Assembly: GCA_024684375.1 (NCBI GenBank)
Contig: JAIKWZ010000008.1
Coordinates: forward strand, 62,001-126,000
Direction of reading: 5' to 3'
DNA length: 64,000 bases
Source of the DNA: Clostridiales bacterium
Lineage (GTDB): Bacteria > Bacillota > Clostridia > Christensenellales > Aristaeellaceae
The notes beneath the pieces are model-generated. The model searched no databases. It saw nothing but the letters and a program-made list of their open reading frames with translations, and had not been told where the DNA came from. This document shows, piece by piece, positions 26,717 through 36,600 of this stretch (the first letter of the stretch is position 1; each line of letters starts with the position of its first letter). Made by a program: the position numbers and the translations under genes.

Positions 26717-28405
26717 TCAGTCGTTGTAGTATTTAAGAGAATCCAGGTCAACGTTCTCGTTGATGATCTGGAGCAGCTCGTCAAAGCCCTGATACTGGCT
26801 CTTAAGGCCTTCAACATAAGCTTCCCACTGCGCGTCGTCGGTGATGTCATAGCCGTCTTCGCCGGTGATGAACTTGTTGCCTTCGGTCTTGGCGTACTTC
26901 TCGCAGGCGCTCTTGAGCTTGCTCTGGGCGGACTGCTGTTCGTCGGTCAGTTTTACGAGGGGAGCGCGGTCAAACGGAGAAATGGAATCGGGACCGCCGT
27001 TGATAGCGGTGTCGAACCAGTAACGGCCCTCGTAGTAGCCTTTCTCGGGGCTCCACCACGGCTCAGCGTCGCCGTAGGAAGGAATGGTGGAGAAGATCTG
27101 GGGCACGAACGCGATGCCGGTACGGGCAGAAGCGGAGGACATGATGCCTTCGTCAGCCAGGGCCTGCGGGCGCTCGCCTACGGGCAGATCCATGAACTTG
27201 GCGGTATACTTGCGCATGCCGTCCTCGCCCAGTTCCCAATCCTCACCTTCAACGCCCCAGTTGAGCATGAGGTAGATGTCGGGAGAATACTGATAGTCGA
27301 TCATGGAAACGACCCACTCGGGATACTCGGTCTCAGCGTTGATGATGATACCCATGGTACGGGTGGTGCCGAGGTTCTTGCCGGTGATCTTGCTTCCCCA
27401 CTTCCAGGCAGCTCCGAAGTCCTCGTACTGGGGCAGGTAAGCCAGACCCCACTCGATGCCTTCTTCGGCCTGGGGATTCCAGGTGTTTACCACAGAGCCG
27501 GCCCAGTTGGTAGGAACGATCAGGACTTTGCCGGTAGTGGCTTCGTTGTCGGCGGAGTCATCCGTCTGATACTCGGGGTTGATGTAGCCGGCTTCAAACA
27601 GCTCATGCAACTCGGTGAGCATGAGGCGGAAGTTGTCCTCGATGGGGCCGAAGGCAAACTCCTCGCCGTTCCAGTACAGGGTGTCCCAGGTGTGGAAGGT
27701 GCCCACGAATCCGCGGTAGAAAGCCATCCAGCTGGCGCCGTTGTGCAGCACGTAGTCGGCTTCGACTTCGCCGCTGTCGATCAGGCCCTTCAGGGTCGCG
27801 CACAGATCCTTGAACTCGTCCCAGGTCTCGGCAGGCTTAAGGTCGAACTCCTTGAGCACGTCAAACCTGTAGCCGTAAGCGGAGAAGCTCTGGCCGCCCG
27901 CCAGGTTCACGTCGTTGTCATAGCCATCCCAGAACACGTAGGAAGAACCGTCGGGGTTGTTGATGCCTTCCTGGCCGCCGATCACGCCGGCTACGAATTC
28001 GGGATAATACTTCATGTACTCAGCGTACTTGTTCACATCCAGCACAACGCCGGCGGCGCCGTACTCATTCACCAGGCTGCCCTGGGAATAGGTGTTGACG
28101 TCAGCCAGTTCCTTGGCCGCCAGGTTGGTGGCCTCGTTGCCCTGATAGTCGTTCCAGGCCAGGCCGGAGGTATAGGTGATATCCAGCTTGACGCCCAGGT
28201 ACTCTTCCATCTTCTCCTGCCAGAGCTTCTGCATCTTGGTGGTGGTCTGATCGGTACCGAAATTCGGTACGGCAACGGTCAGATGCAGGGTTCCGTCGGG
28301 CAGTTCGGGATAATCCACGCCTTCGATAGGACCGGAAACCGCGAAAGCGGACATGCAGCCCAGGGCGAGGATGATCGCAACTGCCAGTGCAAGCAGTTTC
28401 TTCAT
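26717..28405 (-). CDS. Sugar ABC transporter extracellular solute-binding protein (LplA/YtcQ-like)
   Basis: A 562-residue family-1-type binding protein delivering oligosaccharides to the two permeases encoded upstream. The N-terminus is a signal peptide (MKKLLALAVAIILALGC...). A cysteine at residue 17 lies in ILALGC, an atypical lipobox, while AFA at residues 20-22 would suit signal peptidase I, so lipoprotein anchoring is uncertain. Large size and long Trp/Tyr-rich loops (e.g. SPEKGYYEGRYWFDTA) fit the group that binds longer oligosaccharides. AGGAGG lies 11 bases before the ATG. No ATPase gene is in the operon, so a shared MsmK-type ATPase elsewhere is expected. Confidence 0.9.
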   Translation of the reverse strand: MKKLLALAVAIILALGCMSAFAVSGPIEGVDYPELPDGTLHLTVAVPNFGTDQTTTKMQKLWQEKMEEYLGVKLDITYTSGLAWNDYQGNEATNLAAKELADVNTYSQGSLVNEYGAAGVVLDVNKYAEYMKYYPEFVAGVIGGQEGINNPDGSSYVFWDGYDNDVNLAGGQSFSAYGYRFDVLKEFDLKPAETWDEFKDLCATLKGLIDSGEVEADYVLHNGASWMAFYRGFVGTFHTWDTLYWNGEEFAFGPIEDNFRLMLTELHELFEAGYINPEYQTDDSADNEATTGKVLIVPTNWAGSVVNTWNPQAEEGIEWGLAYLPQYEDFGAAWKWGSKITGKNLGTTRTMGIIINAETEYPEWVVSMIDYQYSPDIYLMLNWGVEGEDWELGEDGMRKYTAKFMDLPVGERPQALADEGIMSSASARTGIAFVPQIFSTIPSYGDAEPWWSPEKGYYEGRYWFDTAINGGPDSISPFDRAPLVKLTDEQQSAQSKLKSACEKYAKTEGNKFITGEDGYDITDDAQWEAYVEGLKSQYQGFDELLQIINENVDLDSLKYYND

Positions 28406-28454
28406 ACTTGTCGTGTCCTCCTGTTTATTTAATCAAACCGCATATAGCGGACGA

Positions 28455-29372
28455 TTATCCTTTTACGGCTCCGACCTGCATGCCGGACTCGAAATACTTC
28501 TGAATAAACGGGTATATGAACAGCAGCGGAGCGATGGTCGCGATAAGGCAGGCGTACTGCACGTTCAGGGGGTTTACGGTGCCCTGCGTCATCGCCATGC
28601 CCGCGTCGCCGAAAGTGGCGCTCACTGACGTATACACTATGGAGCGAAGTATGTTTTGTATGGGCTGGCGGGTGGAATCCTTTATGTACAGCATAGCGGC
28701 GAAGTAACTGTTCCACATGCCCACGATGGCGAACAGGCTGAAAGTGGCTATCAGCGCCTTTGAGAGCGGAAGAATAATCTTGATCAGTATTCTAAGGTCT
28801 CCGGCGCCGTCTATGAGCGCGGCCTCACGGATCTCATGGGAAATACCCTTAAAGAATGAGCGGTACAGGAATGTATTCCATGCTCCTACCGCACCCGGCA
28901 GCACAAGCGCCCAGGCGGTGTTCATAAGCCCCAGGTTCTTTATCAGCAGGTACGCGGGCACGGTGCCGCCCGAAAAGAACATTGTGATAAGCAGCAAAAC
29001 GCTGATAGGCTTTTTGAGTATGAAATCGTTGACGGAGAGCGGGTACGCGAGGCACGCGGTCATGGAGACCGTAGTAACGGTGAACATCACGGAATACAGC
29101 AGTGTCCAACCGTAAGCCCTGTAAATGGTCACGTTACCGAATACGATCTCATAACCCTTGAAGTTAAACTCCAGCGGCCACAGGCTCACTGCGCCGCGGT
29201 CGATCATGCGGCTGGATGAAAGTGAAATTGCTATGACGCGTATGAACGGCATCAGCACTATCACGCAGCACAGCGTCAGGAATATGATATTGACTGTATC
29301 GAAAGCGTATCCGCCGATGTGTATCTTGTTTTTTGCCTTTACGGGCTTGGAAGGCAGCGTGGTCTTTGTCAT
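28455..29372 (-). CDS. Carbohydrate ABC transporter permease, YtcP/AraQ type
   Basis: A 305-residue inner permease with six hydrophobic segments. The ATPase-contact EAA loop reads EIREAALIDGAGDLRILIKIILPLSKALIATF. It is the second permease of a two-permease oligosaccharide importer; its family partner (LplB-type) is encoded 13 bases upstream and the binding protein directly downstream. The C-terminal IQKYFESGMQVGAVKG is the characteristic end of this group. Confidence 0.92.
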   Translation of the reverse strand: MTKTTLPSKPVKAKNKIHIGGYAFDTVNIIFLTLCCVIVLMPFIRVIAISLSSSRMIDRGAVSLWPLEFNFKGYEIVFGNVTIYRAYGWTLLYSVMFTVTTVSMTACLAYPLSVNDFILKKPISVLLLITMFFSGGTVPAYLLIKNLGLMNTAWALVLPGAVGAWNTFLYRSFFKGISHEIREAALIDGAGDLRILIKIILPLSKALIATFSLFAIVGMWNSYFAAMLYIKDSTRQPIQNILRSIVYTSVSATFGDAGMAMTQGTVNPLNVQYACLIATIAPLLFIYPFIQKYFESGMQVGAVKG

Positions 29373-29385
29373 AAAACTCCCCTCC

Positions 29386-30342
29386 TTACCATATGGACTG
29401 TTCGGGGTCTATGGCCCTGACGATGGTGTTGGTGGTCAAGACCAGTATCAGGCTCACCACGCTCACCAGCAGGTTGACCGCGGTACCGTAGTCGAAACGG
29501 CCGTCGGCGATACCCATGGTGTACACGTATGTGGAAATGACGTCCAGATCGGTGCGGTTGGTGTTGTTCTGAAGCAGCAGTATCTTGGTGTAGTCCTGGG
29601 ACAGGATGTTGCCCGAGTTGAGTATCAGCACCATGGTAGTGGTCGGGAGTATCGCGGGAAGCGCCACGTGGCGGATCTTCTGGAAGCGGTTGGCGCCGTC
29701 TATGTTCGCAACGTCATATAGGCTGGTATCCACGTTGGAAAGGGCGGAGAGATATATGATGGAGCCCCAGCCGGCGCCCTGCCATATGGCGGAACCGATG
29801 TAGTAGAACATAAAGTACTTGGTGCCGTTGTTCATATTGACCGGGGCCGCGCCGAATAGTTTTCTTATTGAATTAAATAGGCCGCTGAGCGAACCGAACT
29901 CATTGAGCATCGTGCAGATAACGACGATCGAAATGAAATGGGGGATATAGCTTATGGACTGCACCGTGCGCTTGAAGCCCTTGGAAGCGACCTCGTTAAG
30001 CGACAGCGCCAGGATTATCGGCATCGGGTAAGTGAAGATCAGACTGAAAATACCGACTTTGAGAGTCTGCAGGATGATCTTGAGACAGTTGACGTTGGTA
30101 AAAAACTCCACCAGGTTGTTGAAGCCTACCCATCTGCTGTCCCACACGCCCAATCCGGCGTCGTACTTCTTGAACGCGATCAATACACCGTACATTGGGC
30201 CGTATGAAAACACGAACAGAAGCGCCATGGGCAGCACACAAAGGCCCACCAGCGTCCTCTGCTTCCATAAAAGCTTGAAGAAACGGGCGACGGGGTTAAC
30301 CCGGTTTCTTCCCAAAAGCACTGTGTTCACTGCCTGAGTCAT
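29386..30342 (-). CDS. Carbohydrate ABC transporter permease, LplB type
   Basis: A 318-residue permease with about six membrane segments, a basic N-terminus, and an EAA-like loop around LYDVANIDGANRFQKIRHVALPAILPTTTM. It is the first gene of the long glycan operon and pairs with the YtcP-type permease. ATG at 30342 follows GGAGGCGAG; a longer frame to 30396 overlaps the promoter -35 and has no ribosome site, so it is rejected. The substrate is inferred from the downstream GH29, GH127 and esterase genes: probably a decorated plant oligosaccharide. Confidence 0.92.
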   Translation of the reverse strand: MTQAVNTVLLGRNRVNPVARFFKLLWKQRTLVGLCVLPMALLFVFSYGPMYGVLIAFKKYDAGLGVWDSRWVGFNNLVEFFTNVNCLKIILQTLKVGIFSLIFTYPMPIILALSLNEVASKGFKRTVQSISYIPHFISIVVICTMLNEFGSLSGLFNSIRKLFGAAPVNMNNGTKYFMFYYIGSAIWQGAGWGSIIYLSALSNVDTSLYDVANIDGANRFQKIRHVALPAILPTTTMVLILNSGNILSQDYTKILLLQNNTNRTDLDVISTYVYTMGIADGRFDYGTAVNLLVSVVSLILVLTTNTIVRAIDPEQSIW

Positions 30343-30365
30343 GCGCTCGCCTCCGTTCCTATTTA

Positions 30366-30396
30366 ATTCTATCACATCACACCCCCTGTCTGTCAA
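30366..30396 (-). promoter_or_regulatory. Probable promoter of the eleven-gene glycan operon
   Basis: On the minus strand a perfect TTGACA (30391-30396) is followed after 19 bases by TAGAAT (30366-30371). The long spacer suggests that an activator may assist. It lies 24 bases upstream of the first ATG. Confidence 0.6.
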
Positions 30397-30455
30397 TACA
30401 TTCTTCTTAAAGATTTACTAAATTTCTTACTTAACGATTCAAATTTTCGTACATT

Positions 30456-30477
30456 GATAACTAAAAATTTTAGTATC
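30456..30477. promoter_or_regulatory. AT-rich palindrome in the divergent region, candidate operator
   Basis: ACTAAAA (30460-30466) and TTTTAGT (30468-30474) form 7-bp arms around one base; GAT and ATC extend it imperfectly on both sides. It stands between the divergent promoters of the ABC operon and GH42, about 60 bases upstream of the former -35 and 15 upstream of the GH42 -35 region. No regulator gene lies nearby. Confidence 0.45.
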
Positions 30478-30492
30478 TCGTAAAAAATGGTA

Positions 30493-30521
30493 TTCCATTA
30501 CAGGCCGCTATGATGTATAAT
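30493..30521 (+). promoter_or_regulatory. Probable promoter of the GH42 gene
   Basis: TATAAT at 30516-30521 with a weak -35 TTCCAT at 30493-30498, 17 bases apart. The start site would fall near 30528, giving a leader of about 22 bases that holds the GGAGGTG site. Confidence 0.55.
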
Positions 30522-30549
30522 GGACTCATCAGATATACGGAGGTGCGTT

Positions 30550-32550
30550 ATGGACGCGACCAGACCCGTCAGTCTTGAAAAGATCTACTTCGGCGGGGAT
30601 TACTGCCCCGACCAGTGGGACGACGCTACCATAGAAGAGGACATGCGCCTGTTCAAAAAAGCGCACATAAATCTGGTCACTCTGCCCGTGTTCTCCTGGG
30701 CGAAGCTTGAGCCGGAAGAAGGCAGATACGATTTCGGCTGGCTGGATAAGATCATGGACAAACTGGCCGCAAACGGCATAGGCGTGAACCTGGCCACTCC
30801 CACCGTGGCCCAGCCCGCCTGGATGAGCCGCAAATACCCGGAAGTGCTGCCCGTGGATATCGCAGGCAGAAAGCGCACCCACGGCATGCGTGTGTTTTTC
30901 TGCTACAACAGCCCCAAGTACCTGGAACGCGCCCGCGCCATAGCCTCCGCCATGGCGAAAAGATACGCTTCCCACCCCGCGCTGAAGCTATGGCACGTAG
31001 CCAACGAATACGGCACCTACTGCTACTGCCCCATCTGCAGGGGCAAGTTCATCGCCTGGCTCAAGGACCGCTATGGCAGCATCGAAAAGCTGAACGAGCG
31101 CTGGTATACTTCCTTCTGGGGCAGGACAGTGTTTGACTGGGAGGAAATAAACCTGCCCGACGAGACCAACGACGACTACCGTTTCAATCCCACCGTACAG
31201 CTGGACTATATGCGCTTCGTCACCGACTCCACCGCCGCATGCTTCAGAAACGAGTACGACGCCATAAGGGAGTTCTCCGACAAGCCCATCCAGACCAACA
31301 TGTCCGGCTACATCAAAAAACTGGACCAGTTCGTTATGGCCTCCAGGATGGATATAGTGGGCTGGGACAATTACCCCTGGCCCACCCACGAAATGAGCTT
31401 TGTGGCCATGAAGCATGACATCATGCGCGGCCTGAAAGGCGGGCAAAGCTTCCTCCTGGCGGAGCAGAGCCCCAACCAGCAGAACTGGCAGCCGTACAAC
31501 GTGCTGAAGCGTCCGGGCGAGGTGCGCCGCCTGAGCTGGCAGGCCATCGCCCACGGCGCTGACAGCTGTCTGTTCTTCCAGATGCGCCAGAGCCGTGCGG
31601 GGCAGGAAAAGTTCCATGGCGCGGTCATCTCCCACTCCGGTCGTGACGACACAAGGGTGTTCAGGGAGACGGCGCGCCTTGGAGACGAGTTGGAGCGCTT
31701 AAGTCCCCACGTAGTCGGGAAACGGACAAGGGCGCAGGCCGCCATCGTATTCGACTGGAACAACTGGTGGGCGCTGGAAAACTCTTCCGGTCCCAACCGG
31801 GACATCGACTACCTGGACGGGGTGCACAGCTATTACAAGGCGTTTTACGAGAGGCATATCCCCGTGGATTTCATCAGTGAAAACGCGGACCTTTCATGCT
31901 ATAAGCTTGTGGTGATGCCTTATACTTACATGTTCAGGCCCGGCCTGAAGGAAAAGACAGCCGCCTTCGTAAAGGGCGGCGGCACGCTTTTGGCGGGGGC
32001 GCTCAGCGGCCTTGTTGACGAAAACGACCATGTGCTGGGCGAATTCCCCGCGGGGCTCAGGCAGGTGCTGGGCCTGAGGATCGAGGAGACCGACGCGCTG
32101 AAAAAGGACTGCTTTAACGGCATTTTGATGGACGGAAGAGAATTCCCCTGCCGCCTGGTGTGCGACATAATCATCCCCGAGACCGCAGAGACGCTGGGCA
32201 GCTTTACAAAGGAATTCTACGCGGGCAGCCCCGCCGTGACTGTGAACGGGTTCGGTCAGGGCAAAGCGTACTACATCGGTTCCGTGCCCGGCACGGCGCT
32301 GGTGACGGCGGTGCTTGACAGGATCGGGCTCGCTCCCGTTCTGCCTGCTGACGATGGGCTGGAGGTCACCCGGCGCGAGGACGTTGGCGAGGAGACCCTG
32401 TTCCTCATCAACCACGGGAACGTTCCCCTGCGCGCCGTGCTGGATAACGAGTATACCGATCCATTGGCCGGCCATAAGGTATCAGGCGAAGTCGAGGTCG
32501 CTCCCAACGACGTAAAGGTCTTCATCAGGAGGAAACAGCATGACGTCTAA
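30550..32550 (+). CDS. GH42 beta-galactosidase
   Basis: A 666-residue GH42 enzyme: TIM barrel from IYFGGDYCPDQWDD, acid/base Glu153 in HVANEYGTYC, zinc-type cysteines in CYCPICRGKF, and nucleophile Glu305 in LLAEQSPNQQNW; a trimerisation-like domain and a small C-terminal beta domain follow. It cleaves terminal beta-galactose from imported oligosaccharides (beta-1,3/1,4/1,6 galactans or arabinogalactan side chains); exact linkage is unknown. No signal peptide. ATG at 30550 has GGAGGTGC upstream; an earlier frame start at 30520 overlaps the promoter. It overlaps the UroD-like gene by 11 bases. Confidence 0.92.
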   Translation: MDATRPVSLEKIYFGGDYCPDQWDDATIEEDMRLFKKAHINLVTLPVFSWAKLEPEEGRYDFGWLDKIMDKLAANGIGVNLATPTVAQPAWMSRKYPEVLPVDIAGRKRTHGMRVFFCYNSPKYLERARAIASAMAKRYASHPALKLWHVANEYGTYCYCPICRGKFIAWLKDRYGSIEKLNERWYTSFWGRTVFDWEEINLPDETNDDYRFNPTVQLDYMRFVTDSTAACFRNEYDAIREFSDKPIQTNMSGYIKKLDQFVMASRMDIVGWDNYPWPTHEMSFVAMKHDIMRGLKGGQSFLLAEQSPNQQNWQPYNVLKRPGEVRRLSWQAIAHGADSCLFFQMRQSRAGQEKFHGAVISHSGRDDTRVFRETARLGDELERLSPHVVGKRTRAQAAIVFDWNNWWALENSSGPNRDIDYLDGVHSYYKAFYERHIPVDFISENADLSCYKLVVMPYTYMFRPGLKEKTAAFVKGGGTLLAGALSGLVDENDHVLGEFPAGLRQVLGLRIEETDALKKDCFNGILMDGREFPCRLVCDIIIPETAETLGSFTKEFYAGSPAVTVNGFGQGKAYYIGSVPGTALVTAVLDRIGLAPVLPADDGLEVTRREDVGEETLFLINHGNVPLRAVLDNEYTDPLAGHKVSGEVEVAPNDVKVFIRRKQHDV

Positions 32551-33571
32551 GCAGAGATTCATGGACACTATCGCGCGCCTTAAGGTGGACCGTCCGGCCA
32601 GCTGGGCAGGCATGCCGGACCCCAAGAGCCTGCCCGCGCTGTACGAGTTTTTCGGCGTAAATGATATGCCGGGGCTCAAGCGCGCGCTGGACGACGACGC
32701 CTGGCCCGTTGAGCCCCACTACCAGAGCGATACCGCTTCCGCCATATACGCCGCCTTCGACTGGTACCTTAAGGGCAACGTGGACCAGTACAACCGCACA
32801 CTCACTACTCCCGGCTTTTTTGCCGACAGCGAGGATGTATCCGACGTGGATACCTTCCCCTGGCCCGACCCGGAAAAATACATGGACGTGAGCGAGATGG
32901 AGCACCGCTTCTGCGCCCTTCCCAAAGACAAAGCTTCTATAGGCATGGCATGGAGCGCCCACTTCCAGGACACCTGCGCCGCTTTCGGCATGAACAACTG
33001 CTTCATGAACATGATAGACAATCCCGAGCTGGTGCACGCGGTGGACGACAGGATAGTGGATTTCTACCTGCGCGCCAACGAGATCTTTTACAGGACCGCC
33101 GACGGGCGGCTGGACTGCGTGCTCATCGGCAATGACATGGGTACCCAGCGTGGGCTCATGCTCTCTCCCGAGCTGATACGTGAATTCGTCCTGCCCGGCT
33201 GCCGCAAACTGGTCGCACAGGCGCATTCCTTCGGCATAAAGGTCATTTACCATTCCTGCGGCTCGATCTCTGCCATAATCGACGACCTGCTTTCCTGCGG
33301 CGTGGACGCCATCCACCCCATACAGGCCAAGGCCGCGGGCATGAGCGCTGAGGAACTGTGCTCAAAGTACTCCGGCAGGGCTTCCTTCGTGGGCGGCATG
33401 GACACTCAGGACCTGCTGGTGAACGGCTCACCCGAGGATGTAAAACAGCGTGTAAATGAGCTTAAGCGCCTGTTCCCCACCGGTCTTGTGATCTCCCCCA
33501 GCCACGAAGCGGTGCTGCCGGACATCTCCCCCGCCAACATAAAAGCCATGTTCGAGGCGGTAAAGGAATAA
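32540..33571 (+). CDS. UroD/MtaA-family methyltransferase-like protein of unknown substrate
   Basis: A 343-residue protein of the uroporphyrinogen-decarboxylase superfamily. It has the zinc-type HXC motif of methylcobamide:CoM methyltransferases (IYHSCGSIS near residue 236), a GGMDTQDLL block, and SPSHEAVLPDISPANI at the end, where MtaA-like enzymes carry a cysteine ligand. It lacks the arginine-rich N-terminus of HemE. A methyl-transfer or demethylation role is possible but unproven; no corrinoid protein gene is in the window. It overlaps GH42 and follows AGGAGGAAACAGC, so it is cotranslated with a glycosidase, suggesting work on a modified (perhaps methylated) sugar. Confidence 0.7.
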   Translation: MTSKQRFMDTIARLKVDRPASWAGMPDPKSLPALYEFFGVNDMPGLKRALDDDAWPVEPHYQSDTASAIYAAFDWYLKGNVDQYNRTLTTPGFFADSEDVSDVDTFPWPDPEKYMDVSEMEHRFCALPKDKASIGMAWSAHFQDTCAAFGMNNCFMNMIDNPELVHAVDDRIVDFYLRANEIFYRTADGRLDCVLIGNDMGTQRGLMLSPELIREFVLPGCRKLVAQAHSFGIKVIYHSCGSISAIIDDLLSCGVDAIHPIQAKAAGMSAEELCSKYSGRASFVGGMDTQDLLVNGSPEDVKQRVNELKRLFPTGLVISPSHEAVLPDISPANIKAMFEAVKE

Positions 33572-33590
33572 TCATATCAGTTCGTACGAG

Positions 33591-33618
33591 CGGCGGCAGG
33601 AGTATCATCCTGCCGCCG
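33591..33618. terminator. Hairpin between convergent genes after the UroD-like gene
   Basis: A perfect 11-bp GC-rich stem (CGGCGGCAGGA / TCCTGCCGCCG) with a 6-base loop lies 20 bases past the UroD-like stop. The plus-strand tail is ACATATTTCTGC, so termination is plausible but the U tract is poor; it may serve both directions. Confidence 0.55.
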
Positions 33619-33630
33619 ACATATTTCTGC

Positions 33631-36600
33631 TTATTCTGTTATTTCTGTTAATTCCACTTCCGACAGTATCCCCGCCGGGCGCAGCCGGTAACTGTCAGTC
33701 CATTGGTCACCCTTTGTCCTGTAAGCGTCCGGGCCGTACCACATGTACGCGGGATCTGCGTTGTGCAGCGTGCCAAAACCGTTGAAGCGGCTCAGGCACG
33801 CGGTGACCTGTATGACGTGCCTGCCCCGTTCAAGCCTGGGCATTTTCGCCTCATAAGGATGTGTGAAAATCAGCCCCGCGTCCTGCCCGTCCACGCTTAC
33901 GCTCAGAACGGGAGCGGCAAAGTGCTTGATCCTGAGGCGCGCGTGCTCCAGCGTCTGTTCAAGCCTTATATCGAACACATAGTCCAGCTTGCCCGTATAG
34001 AAGCTTAATCCCTGGCGGCATATGTCGTCCAGTTCCAGCGCTTTGGGCGCTTCGGTGAGCGCAAGGCGCGTGCCCGCGACCTTCGTGCCGAAACAGCCCA
34101 GCAGGTACACGGGCTCTATAACGCTCTTGTGTGTCAGGGGCACAGTGATCTCCAGTATGTTTTCACCTTTTACTATGCACGGCAGGGCGACGGTCTTTAT
34201 GTCCTCGTCAACGTACCAGCCCCTGACCGTCATATCCGCGGACTGCCCGTTGAGTCTCACGCAGGCAGTCTCGGGCTGTTCCATGGCCAAAAGCGCACCT
34301 TCAAGTACAAGTTCGGAAGTGAATACCGCTTTGAGCCTCGCGAAGTGAACTGCGGGTTCGTCAGGCATGAGCCAGGGCTGCACCTGGCTGCCGTTTCGGG
34401 CAGGCAGGCCGGCGCGCCCGCGCAGTATGTTGTCCAGACGGAGCACCTCTTCACAGGGCTGCCAGTCCCCGCCGTCCAGAGCGTAGCAGAAACGGTCGAT
34501 CAAAAGCGCGTTTGGTTCTGACAAACTGAACGCGTCCGGGCGGGACAGCTTCATTACTGTGCGTTCCTCCTGCAAAGGCGCGGCCGTTTCCGGCGCGATC
34601 TGACCGGGCGACAGGCGCAAAAGCAGGCTGTCATGTGCGCTGGCCTTCCAGACAAAGCGTGTGTGCTTCCCGTCCTGCGCGCCGCGCACCTCGCTTGTCT
34701 CACCTATCTCCGGGTCAAACCTGTTTACGCGCCACAGCCCCTTAAGCTTGACTTCGTAGGTCTTGGTCACTGCCTGTCTGGGTTTGCGCACGTGGCAGAT
34801 GAACAGGTTTCTGTCCTCTCCGTCCTGTTTCATGCACATGGCAAGCTCGTCCGCGGGCATACCGTTTTGGATCTCCCTGAGCTCAAGCTCCCGTTCCGCC
34901 TTCAGCGCCTCCATAAGGCTGGGGCGTTTGAAAGGCACCTTTTCGGCCCTGCGCCATACCTCCAGCGCGGCGTCGGAAGGCAGCGCGTCCACAAGCCCGG
35001 GCGCGTCGCCCAGAGCGATCAGGCGTCCCCCTGCGTCCGAAAACGCCTTCAGGCGTTCAAGCGTCGTGCTCCTTACCGTAGTCAGCTCGGGCAGGATGAT
35101 CGCGCTGTACGCGCATCTGCCCACTTTGAGCGGGCAGCCTCCTTCCGGGCACAGAGCCGGCAGCATGCTCTCCGAGATATAGTCGAAGTCGATGAGCCCG
35201 AACACCAGCCACTCCGCCAGCAGTCTGAACTCCTCGTCCATCTGCCGACGCTTCTCCAGCGTCTGAGAGTTGGGGCCGAAGTGCAGCCAGAATGACTCTA
35301 TCGGATGGACTACCGCCACCTTTGCCATGGAGTCCCCCCGGGTCAGCAGGCTGTTTATGCGGGCAAAGTAGTCTTCCAGGGGCTTGTATTTGTCCCACCA
35401 TGAGGACTGATAGAATATGGACGCGGGCCAATCCCGCTTGGCCTCCCCCTGCATGGACATAAAGCTCAGATGGTGCACGCGGGTGGTCACGCCCAGCGCC
35501 GCCAGCCAGTCTCCCTGCAGCTTGTGGTCCAGGAAGCTCACGTCCCACTCCAGCACTCCGTACATTTCGCACACCAGGCCCTCCCGGCCCAGCTGTCGCC
35601 GCACGGATTCCGCCTGCTTAACCGTAGTGAACTCCTCCTGAGAGCAGAGGATGTCAACCCCCGGCAGGTGCTGCGAACGGTACTGGCGCATGGTCTCCCC
35701 CAATGCCAGCGTCTGGGAAAACAGTGTGCGCTCGGACATGAAATGCCCAGTATAAGCGATGCCGTGCTTTTCGCACCAGCTTCCCAGCTGGTCCCCGTAC
35801 GCCCGGGCAAAGCGCTCCGCCACATGCTCGTGGTACCTGTAACGCCACTGTGAAAGACCGTCCTGCTTTTCCCAGATGAATTCGGGCGCCACGTCCAGGA
35901 ACGCCCTGCCCCAGCGCGCGCGAAACTCCTCGTCCAGTCCTTCTGTCCAGCACAGGGTCGCCCTGCCGGCATATGGCGTTGGGATGCAGTGTTTGCCCTT
36001 AAAGTGAGGCTCGTCAGTAAAGACGGCGGGTACGTCCCTGCCGAAGCCGTCTCCTATCTGCTTATAATACTTCTCGTGCGTAACATCAAGGAAGCTGCGT
36101 ATCGCCTCAGGGTCGAGCACGTCCACATAGGTCTGGCCGTTGTACCAGCCGTCCTCCGTCATAAGCTCCACCCAGGCGAACCAGTTTCCGCCTGACTCAA
36201 TCCTGGCGTAGTTTTTGAGGCGTCCGTCCTTATCAAGTTCAATGGCGTATTCGCACACCCGATAACCGCGGGGCTTTTCCCCTCTGCCGATCCTTTCGCA
36301 GAAGTCCGTGAAGTCCCGGCATATCCCGTCCCCCGGAGGGGTCATGCTGACCACCAGCACGCGGGAACGAAAACGCATTTCCCGCGTCACCAGTCCCCCG
36401 GCGCAGCCGCTGGGAAAGCGTTCCTCGTCGTACAGCCAGGTCTGCATCCCCTTTTCCTTCAGGCGCATTCGGGCATGCTCCACCAGGCGCAGGTACTCCT
36501 CTGACATATACTCCGTATCCATGCCCGTACGGGGGTGCAGCATGGCGCCGCCCATACCCATCAGGCGGAAATACTCCGTCTGGCGGTCGATCCTGTCCTC

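Noticed and set aside
26513-28432. A 639-codon open frame on the plus strand opposite the solute-binding protein gene
   Set aside because: It mirrors the codon pattern of the real gene on the other strand, has no ribosome binding site and encodes a low-complexity Val/Gly-rich sequence with no family features.
28438-28450. A small CCGC/GCGG hairpin between the permease and solute-binding protein genes
   Set aside because: The 4-bp stem is too weak for a terminator and the operon clearly continues.
32540-33571. Annotation as HemE uroporphyrinogen decarboxylase
   Set aside because: It lacks the HemE N-terminal arginine pattern and has the HXC zinc motif of the methyltransferase branch; it also overlaps a glycosidase gene.
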